From positions 616,890 to 680,889 of the forward strand of contig JAESIW010000118.1 of NCBI GenBank assembly GCA_016802295.1: a stretch of DNA of 64,000 nt, in the 5' to 3' direction. A program made the translations under genes and the position numbers. Below, in pieces: positions 58,411 to 64,000 of the stretch (position 1 is the first letter of the stretch; every line of letters starts with the position of its first letter). The notes beneath the pieces were generated by a model, which saw nothing but the letters and a program-made list of their open reading frames with translations, was not told the origin of the DNA and did no database searches. Source of the stretch: Brachionus rotundiformis. Its lineage: Eukaryota > Rotifera > Eurotatoria > Ploima > Brachionidae.

Positions 58411-58800
58411 TTTGAAATAAACTTATGAATTAATAATACATTACATCTAGCTAAATTAAAATTTAAAAATACGATGAAACTGAAATAACTGAAAATTATT
58501 TTAAGAATTAAAATTATTTATAACTTAACAAATATTTAATTAAAATGATGATAATTTTGAATTTTATTACACTAATATCATGACAATTTTATAATTTCGC
58601 ATACTATATTGATCATTTATTATTTAAGCGTGTTTTTTATGGTAAATTTGATTAAGAAAATTTATTAAAATTTAATTTTAATGATTTTTTATCTATATTA
58701 TCAATAAACTTAAAATATATTTAAGACAGTATTCTTCAAAAATTTTTATTAAAAGAAATTTATGGAGTTTTTGTTTTTTTGATTAGTTTTAGATATGTCT
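58411..58800. other. Intergenic spacer
   Basis: 390 bases, AT-rich, nothing recognised. Confidence 0.4.
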
Positions 58801-59510
58801 TTAGTCGTATCGAGCTTTCCCGAACAATTCCTCTACCTTTCTCCAATTTGCGATTTTAAAAATATTTTTGACATAATCTGCTCGAGCACTTTTGTATTGT
58901 AAATAATAAGCATGCTCCCAAACATCAATTCCAAACAATGGATGGACACCAGTTGTTGCTAGCAGAGGATCTTGATTTGGGCATGCAACAATTTCTAATC
59001 TATTCATTTGTTTGTTGAATCCTAGCCAACCCCACCCAGATCCTTGAATTCCAGTTGACGCAGCCACTAACAAATCTACCATTCTTTGATAAGAACCAAA
59101 ATCTCTTTTAATTGCCTCTGCTAATTCTCCTTCAGGTTCAGAAGTGCCATTTTTGCATAAGATTGTCCAAAAAATAGAATGATTTATGTGACCACCACCA
59201 TTAAATTTTAAAGCTGGAGTTAGAGCTATTTGATCTGTTACTGATCCTCTTTGTTTTGCTTCAAAAAGTTTCTCTTCCGCTAAATTAAGATTATTAACAT
59301 AAGTAGCGTGATGCTTTTGATGGTGAAGTTGCATTATTTCAGCTGAAATAACAGGCTCTAAGGCATTATAATCGTAAGGTAAATCTGGAAGAGAATGCTT
59401 TAAACGAATCAATGAAAAGCATCTTATTCTGAAAATTAAAAATTAAGATAATTTTAAAGATCATTAAAAAGAAGATACTTTTTGGTGTTCTTGGATAATA
59501 CTCTAAACAT
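58801..59510 (-). CDS. SOD2: Mitochondrial manganese superoxide dismutase
   Basis: Converts superoxide to hydrogen peroxide in the mitochondrial matrix. Two exons: a 32-base first exon (59510-59479) and 59428-58801, with a 50-base GT-AG intron in phase, giving 219 residues. The N terminus MFRVLSKNTKKIRC with following FSLIRLKHS is basic and hydroxylated, a good matrix-targeting peptide; the mature enzyme starts at KHSLPDLPYDYNALEP. Metal ligands: His in LHHQKHHATYVNN, His in GGHINHSIFW, Asp and His in DVWEHAYYLQY. The GIQGSGWGWLG and GVHPLFGIDVWEHAYY blocks mark the Mn/Fe family. A lone lookalike of its first exon lies 1.5 kb away (61062-61031). Confidence 0.96.
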
Positions 59511-60192
59511 TTTGATAGATTTAATTCTCTTTTGAAAATTATTTAAAGATTAAAGAATGCTTCAAATTTGATTAAAATGTTTTTATAGCTTTAAAGGGAT
59601 TGTTGCAATGCAAGTAAAATTTTCAAATGCAATATTTTATGCAAAAAGCTATTAATAGACGCTTTTTAATATTAACATAATATTTAAAGTTTTTTTAAGG
59701 TCATTAGCTATTAATGGCTTGATCAGATGCTCTGATTATTAATTTTTAAAAAAAAATAAGTTTTTCTTAAATAAATTTCTAGACAAGATAAGTTTTTAGA
59801 TAAATTTGATTTAATTTTTCAAATGAAAGAATTAAAAGAAAAATACAACAAAACAAATAATAAATTTAAATTTAATTTTATTTTGTTAGTTAATGATAAA
59901 TTTTTTTATCTGACAGACATTTTTTTATGTTACTGGCCATTTATTTTGATTTTTACATATAATATTCTAAATTTTTATAAATTTTTTAAATTGTTATGAA
60001 TTGGAATGTTAGATTTGATCTTAGATTTCTCGAAAAATTACACGTATATTTTCTTATCAAATTCATATTTTCATTTAATTTTGTATTTCACTAACGTTTA
60101 TTTTTTTCTTCTAAAATATATCAATTTTTAATTTCAAATCAGCCTATTTCTTTTTGAAAATCAGATTTTAGTAAGAATAAATAAAAAAGAAT
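59511..60192. other. Divergent spacer, SOD2 and JAGN1
   Basis: 682 bases between divergent starts, so two promoters are expected here. No consensus motif recognised beyond A/T runs. Confidence 0.4.
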
Positions 60193-60818
60193 ATGGCGTC
60201 AAGGAGCGGGGCTTCAAGACCTACGGGTACAGATGGAAGCGATTTTATGCACAGAGAGAAGGTTGCTACTGATTACGAGATAAGGTTTAATTAAAAATTA
60301 TTCTTAATATTTAATATAGTAAAAATATTTGTTTTCCTTTTTCAAGTGTAGAAACAAAGAAATTCGTACGTTATTCAATATGGATGCATTTTATGATGGC
60401 TGTTATCATTATAGTTCAAATGATATTTTATTTTGGAAATAAATATTTCAGCCACTTGTTCGAGTTTCCAGAAGTTCCCAAACCAAATTTTTGGGAATAT
60501 ATTTGGCTGACTAGCTTGATTCCAGCTGTTGCTGGATACTTTTCCCTAAATAGAAGTAGAACCACATTACTTAAATTCTACTATGTTGGAACCGTTGTTT
60601 TCGGGCTTGGTCCAATATTGTCAACTATGCTATTTAACGCATCAGATTTATTAGATTACGCACAAACGAAACAAACCACTAATACATATCATGATTTTCC
60701 TGTAATTGTTTTATGGTATATGTATCTTTTTGTAGTTGTTCAAATTCATGCATTCGGAATTTATTTTTCACGTGTGCTTTTAAAAATCTGGAACAAAGAT
60801 AAAAAAAAAAGAAAATAA
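60193..60818 (+). CDS. JAGN1: Jagunal homologue (JAGN1)
   Basis: ER multipass membrane protein needed for vesicle transport and ER organisation (Drosophila oocyte, human neutrophils). Two exons, 60193-60284 and 60347-60818, with a 62-base GT-AG intron, 187 residues (human 183). The N terminus MASRSG...PTGTDGSDFMHREKVA is nearly the human MASRAG...GTDGSDFQHRERVA. Four hydrophobic segments follow: WMHFMMAVIIIVQMIFYF, WEYIWLTSLIPAVAGYF, FYYVGTVVFGLGPIL and PVIVLWYMYLFVVVQIHAFG. The C terminus is basic (KDKKKRK), consistent with a dilysine-type ER retrieval signal. The gene is intact. Confidence 0.95.
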
Positions 60819-61090
60819 TATTTGATTTAATTGAATTGATAAATTATTTAAATATAACTGTTCTTTTTTTGCATGAATTTATTTAAGAATAAAATCTTTA
60901 TTCTGAAAAACTTACAATATTAAACAAGAAAGGGTACAGAAAAAGTTTGGATAAAATATAAATATGGAAGAGAATATTTCAAACCAATTATGTGAAAAAA
61001 TTTTATTTTAAAAATTAAAAAATAAGATACTTTTTTGTAATTTCGGTCAATAGTCTAAACATTTTGATTAATACCACATAAATATTTTTA
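60819..61090. other. Short spacer containing an SOD2 exon-1 lookalike
   Basis: Minus strand 61062-61031 reads MFRLLTEITKK, exactly 32 coding bases followed by GTATCTT, the same length and donor as SOD2 exon 1 (24 of 32 bases identical). No acceptor or downstream SOD exon follows, so it is an orphan exon. Confidence 0.5.
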
Positions 61091-61141
61091 TCAAAATTTT
61101 CATGAAGTGTCTAGCTATAATTACTTCTGCGAGCTACTTGA

Positions 61142-61917
61142 AGAAACAAAGTAGCAAGACTAACTTTGCTTCTTCATGTCAGCAAATCACTTATCGAAGA
61201 GCGAGTCTTATGGGACAATATTTACCAATTTATCCCCACTTTAGAAATAGATAATCAAATTGAATTTATATTCAAAAATGAGCTGATAGATCTTTTTGAA
61301 CGCATAAAATCTAATCAAAAAATAGTTCATAAAATCAACCAAACCATTTTTCAATAATTGGTGACGAAGAAATTAAATTTGATTATTCAATTTTAAAAAT
61401 AAAATTTTTCAAATTTGCTCTAAGTGAATTAAATAGGTTTGCTGGTCTGGATTGCGTTTGCATTGGGATTGATGAAACTAGAAGATTTGTTTGTGAGCTG
61501 AAAGAAGGTATCGAAAATGAGCAGAAGTTGAAAATTTTTTTACTCAATATGTTTCGATTGATAGAACATGAAATTTGTCATGTTGCTTTGAGAAAAGTTG
61601 TCAAAAATTTTAATACTTTCAGTCCCAAATTAATGACTGAAAAAAAGCAACAATCGAATTTAGATTCATCAAAAGATAACACTCAAATATTTGAAGCAGG
61701 TGTACTTTGTGAGAAAAATTTCTTTTCAGAAAGAATTGACTGGACCTTGTCTTCCAAAAGCACTGAATTTAATTTCCATTATTGCACAGATTTTTTGGAA
61801 AAACTACTTAGTAAATCTGAGCCTAATTTTACTAAATTTGATTTTAAGAAATCTGGTTGTATCATAGATACAAATAAATTATTATTCATGGCGATTGATT
61901 ATTATAGTAAAATGTAA
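61142..61917 (+). CDS. Unknown protein with an HEXXH motif, frame interrupted
   Basis: Two open stretches: about 61160-61357 (from LLLHVSKSLIEERVLWDN to KINQTIFQ) and, after a one-base frame change near 61350, IIGDEEIKFDYS onward, open to TAA at 61915-61917. The second part contains CIGIDETRRFVCELK and IEHEICHVALRK, where HEICH is the HEXXH zinc-peptidase pattern; a glutamate-containing EAGVLCEK lies about 55 residues later, where a third ligand could sit. Family not recognised. An acceptor-like AAAGTAG near 61152 hints at a missing upstream exon. The frame break has no splice signals, so it may be a pseudogene or carry a sequence error. Confidence 0.4.
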
Positions 61918-62329
61918 ATGCTTTAATCGAAATTTTTTTTTATTTTTCTTTAAAAATTTTAATATAATTTTAAAAATATTTAGCATAGAATTTACAAATC
62001 ATTCAACTAAAAAAGCCAAATAAAATTCAAATCGTCATTTCGTTTAAATTTAAACTTAAAAAAACTCAATAAAAATTTTTTATTTTATTTGATTTATTTT
62101 AACTAAAAATTTAGTAACAAAAAATTAGTATACCGTATACCCTTGCGCGGTATTGCATGCAGTAAAACCCAAAATTGATTTTAAGTGCATCCATCCCGTA
62201 CCGTCTCTCCCATGTTAACTGAACCCTATTGATTAACCCGTCCATTTATCCGGTATCTTTGCACGGCTTTTATTGCTATGAATTAAAAAATAAAGTTGTG
62301 TTGAAAAATAATAAAATTTGAATTTTTAT
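61918..62329. other. Spacer with a GC-richer block
   Basis: Around 62128-62275 the sequence is less AT-rich and contains GTATAC-C-GTATAC and CCTTGCGCGGTATTG. It does not code for anything recognised and probably belongs to the element remnant that follows. Confidence 0.3.
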
Positions 62330-62640
62330 GCGGAATTATTTCCTTGATCGGTGATTACTTTACGAGTACAACAATGTCTAGTGATAATATAGCAAAATAA
62401 TTTTGAAGCGACTTCTTTTGATTCGATATTTTTTAAAACACATGCCTCCAATCTAATCAATGAAAACAAGGACATATCCCATTATATCAATACCAACCAC
62501 TTCGAATGGAGCACTCGTTTCTATTGGCTTATAAGCCATGAGCATTATGCTCAGTAGATTTGTGCTCCTGGTAAGTCAAACATGCCTTCAACGAATTTTT
62601 AACGTCTGCATACATTCCATGCCAAAAGTATTTGCTTCTC
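62330..62640 (-). pseudogene. Degraded gypsy integrase fragment
   Basis: The minus strand reads FWHGMYADVKNSLKACLTYQ (integrase zinc-finger half, second cysteine lost), then PIETSAPFEVVGIDIMGYVL (first core aspartate), LKNIESKEVASKLF and RKVITDQGNN (second aspartate). Several stops and frame changes. It is a different, older lineage from the element at 12742-17924, judging by sequence at the equivalent positions. Confidence 0.65.
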
Positions 62641-62641
62641 A

Positions 62642-62668
62642 AATAATAAATAATAAATAAATAAATAA
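62642..62668. repeat. AATA-type microsatellite
   Basis: AATAATAAATAATAAATAAATAAATAAG: a short imperfect run of AATA/ATAA units directly abutting the integrase fragment. Confidence 0.7.
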
Positions 62669-62680
62669 GCTACATCTGGA

Positions 62681-62713
62681 ATACCGATATTGCACAGATT
62701 ACAATATCGGTAT
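62681..62713. repeat. Perfect 12-bp hairpin
   Basis: ATACCGATATTG, a 9-base loop CACAGATTA, then CAATATCGGTAT. It is the only strong palindrome in this spacer. It could be a terminator, an element end or cruciform. Confidence 0.6.
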
Positions 62714-63144
62714 ATTGATTATTTTAGTAAAAAACAATCGAAGATTATGGCTGTGTTATCATTAAATTGCTTTATTTTTATAGATTGATTTTTATATCTT
62801 ACAAGACTTTTAAGTTCCAATGTTGACATTTAATTTAGTTTTTCTTTACATTTCATTCAATTTTCAAGTTTTCTGGATTCATAACTTTATCTGAAGTTAC
62901 GTATGAATTATTCGTTTTATCTACATAGTATATTGTATAAATTTTTGTATTTCTTTGAACAACTTTCTTAACATTTTTATATGGTATTCGTTAATGTATA
63001 ATTTATGAAAATATAGTAAATTATTAAATAAATTTAGTTAATATTTTGAAATTTTATTATTCTGGCATTGAATAAATTTTTATATAAATACATATTTTTT
63101 TATCATTTCACTAAATAGCTGAAAATAATTTTTTTAGATTTACG
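62714..63144. other. 5' flank of DDX23
   Basis: AT-rich. It ends with a strong 3' splice signal, TTTTTTTAG|ATTTACG, eight bases before the DDX23 start codon, implying either an intron in the 5' UTR or a trans-splice acceptor. Confidence 0.5.
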
Positions 63145-64000
63145 ATGGAAAATAATAAAGAAACAAAAATGAATTTTGAAGAAAATCTTACTTATAATAT
63201 TTCAAAAAAAAATCCTCTTTCTTTAGAGGAACTAATCGAAAAACGGAAAAAAGAAGAAGAACTTTTATCTAAACCAAAGTTTTTGACCAAGAGTCAACGA
63301 GAGGCACTTGCAATAGAAAGAAGGAATCAACAAATTCAAGAACAACGATCTAAAAATGATGCTTTGAAAACTCTGGGAAAAGCATCTTGTGAATTTGAGA
63401 TTGGTGTAAAAGATGGGAACCGTTCACGGGAAAAAGATCGTGATAGAGATAGAGAAAAAAAAGAAAAACGAGATCGATCAAACAAATTTTTGGACATTGA
63501 AGATAAGGCGAGAGAAGAAGCCGCTATAAAAGAGAGATATTTAGGTATTGTTAACAAAAAAAAGAAAATAAGAAGGCTAAATGATAGAAAGTTCGTTTTT
63601 GACTGGGATGGTTCAGAAGACACTTCTATTGATTATAATGAGTTATACAAAAAGCCACATGAATTACAATTTTTTGGTCGAGGTCATGTTGCCGGAATAG
63701 ATATAAAACAACAAAAAAAAGACCAGTCCAAATTTTATGGAGATTTGCTAGATAAAAGAAGAACAGTTGATGAAAAAATTCAAGAATCATCTCGTTTACA
63801 GAAGCTTGCAAGAAAAGATGCAAAAACAAAATGGGATGAACGACATTGGTGTGAAAAACCTTTAGAAGAAATGACTGACCGAGATTGGAGAATTTTTAAA
63901 GAAGATTTTAGCATTGTCACAAAAGGTGGTAATATACCACATGGACTTAGAAGCTGGTCAGAGGCAAAATTACATTCGGAAGTTATTAAAGTTATAAACA
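63145..64000 (+). CDS. DDX23: DDX23 / PRP28 DEAD-box splicing helicase, 5' part
   Basis: U5 snRNP RNA helicase that swaps U1 for U6 at the 5' splice site during spliceosome activation. 285 codons are present, one open frame, running off the window. It starts MENNKETKMNFEEN. Conserved DDX23 blocks: NPLSLEELIEKRKKEEELLS, PKFLTKSQREA, an arginine/aspartate run (SREKDRDRDREKK), NDRKFVFDWDGSEDTSIDYN, FGRGHVAGIDIKQQKKDQSK, FYGDLLDKRRTVDEK and EMTDRDWRIFKEDFSIVTKG followed by GNIPHGLRSW. The last residues (EVIKVIN) lie just before the Q motif, so the helicase core is outside the window. The N-terminal RS region is shorter than in human. Strong identity leaves no doubt about the family. Confidence 0.96.
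   Translation, partial: MENNKETKMNFEENLTYNISKKNPLSLEELIEKRKKEEELLSKPKFLTKSQREALAIERRNQQIQEQRSKNDALKTLGKASCEFEIGVKDGNRSREKDRDRDREKKEKRDRSNKFLDIEDKAREEAAIKERYLGIVNKKKKIRRLNDRKFVFDWDGSEDTSIDYNELYKKPHELQFFGRGHVAGIDIKQQKKDQSKFYGDLLDKRRTVDEKIQESSRLQKLARKDAKTKWDERHWCEKPLEEMTDRDWRIFKEDFSIVTKGGNIPHGLRSWSEAKLHSEVIKVIN

Noticed and set aside
1..64000. Bacterial features such as operons, CRISPR arrays or ribosome binding sites
   Set aside because: Introns, metazoan genes and spacer structure show eukaryotic nuclear DNA; no regularly spaced identical repeats were seen.

Overview
This window is nuclear DNA from a small invertebrate animal. The evidence is spliced genes with GT-AG introns mostly 45-60 bases long, very AT-rich spacers, and a metazoan gene set (SMN, adhesion GPCR, Ig-domain adhesion protein, MYPT, HRI kinase). 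The A/T-rich, K/N-rich proteins, tiny introns and mixture of element families suggest a monogonont rotifer such as Brachionus. That is an inference from style, not a proof; another AT-rich lophotrochozoan is possible.

The window splits in two. Bases 1 to about 26,150 are a mobile-element graveyard: an open hAT transposase with Ac-like subterminal motifs, a tandem satellite of about 370 bp, eroded transposases of several families, a TEX10 pseudogene, two inverted copies of an uncharacterised element protein, LINE remnants (one with a 5' inversion) and a nearly complete Ty3/gypsy LTR retrotransposon (12742-17924) nested in an older DDE transposase with a 4-bp target duplication. That retrotransposon is the most unusual object here. 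Its pol is broken and no gag is visible, yet between integrase and the 3' LTR it carries one intact 288-codon ORF encoding an RRM-like domain, a long coiled coil and a C-terminal C3HC4 RING finger.

From 27,480 to 64,000 the window is gene-dense housekeeping DNA. In order: CCT3 (-), CHMP2B (+), pinin (-), PP5 (-), HRI-type eIF2alpha kinase (-), COA1-like (-), MYPT/PPP1R12 (-), MATE transporter (-), an adhesion GPCR with two GPS modules (+), VAP (+), a lachesin-like Ig protein (-), SMN (-), a two-finger RanBP2 zinc-finger protein (-), mitochondrial Mn-SOD (-), JAGN1 (+), an unplaced HEXXH-containing ORF (+), a small element remnant, and the 5' part of DDX23/PRP28 (+) running off the end. Most models close cleanly at exon level, with consistent splice phase and expected protein length.

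Functionally the genes are unrelated housekeeping units: folding (CCT3), ESCRT-III (CHMP2B), splicing and snRNP assembly (pinin, SMN, DDX23), phosphorylation (PP5, MYPT, HRI), mitochondria (COA1, SOD2), ER (VAP, JAGN1) and the cell surface (MATE, aGPCR, Ig protein). There is no operon-like logic beyond close packing. All homology calls come from reading translated sequence against remembered family features; no database search was run.
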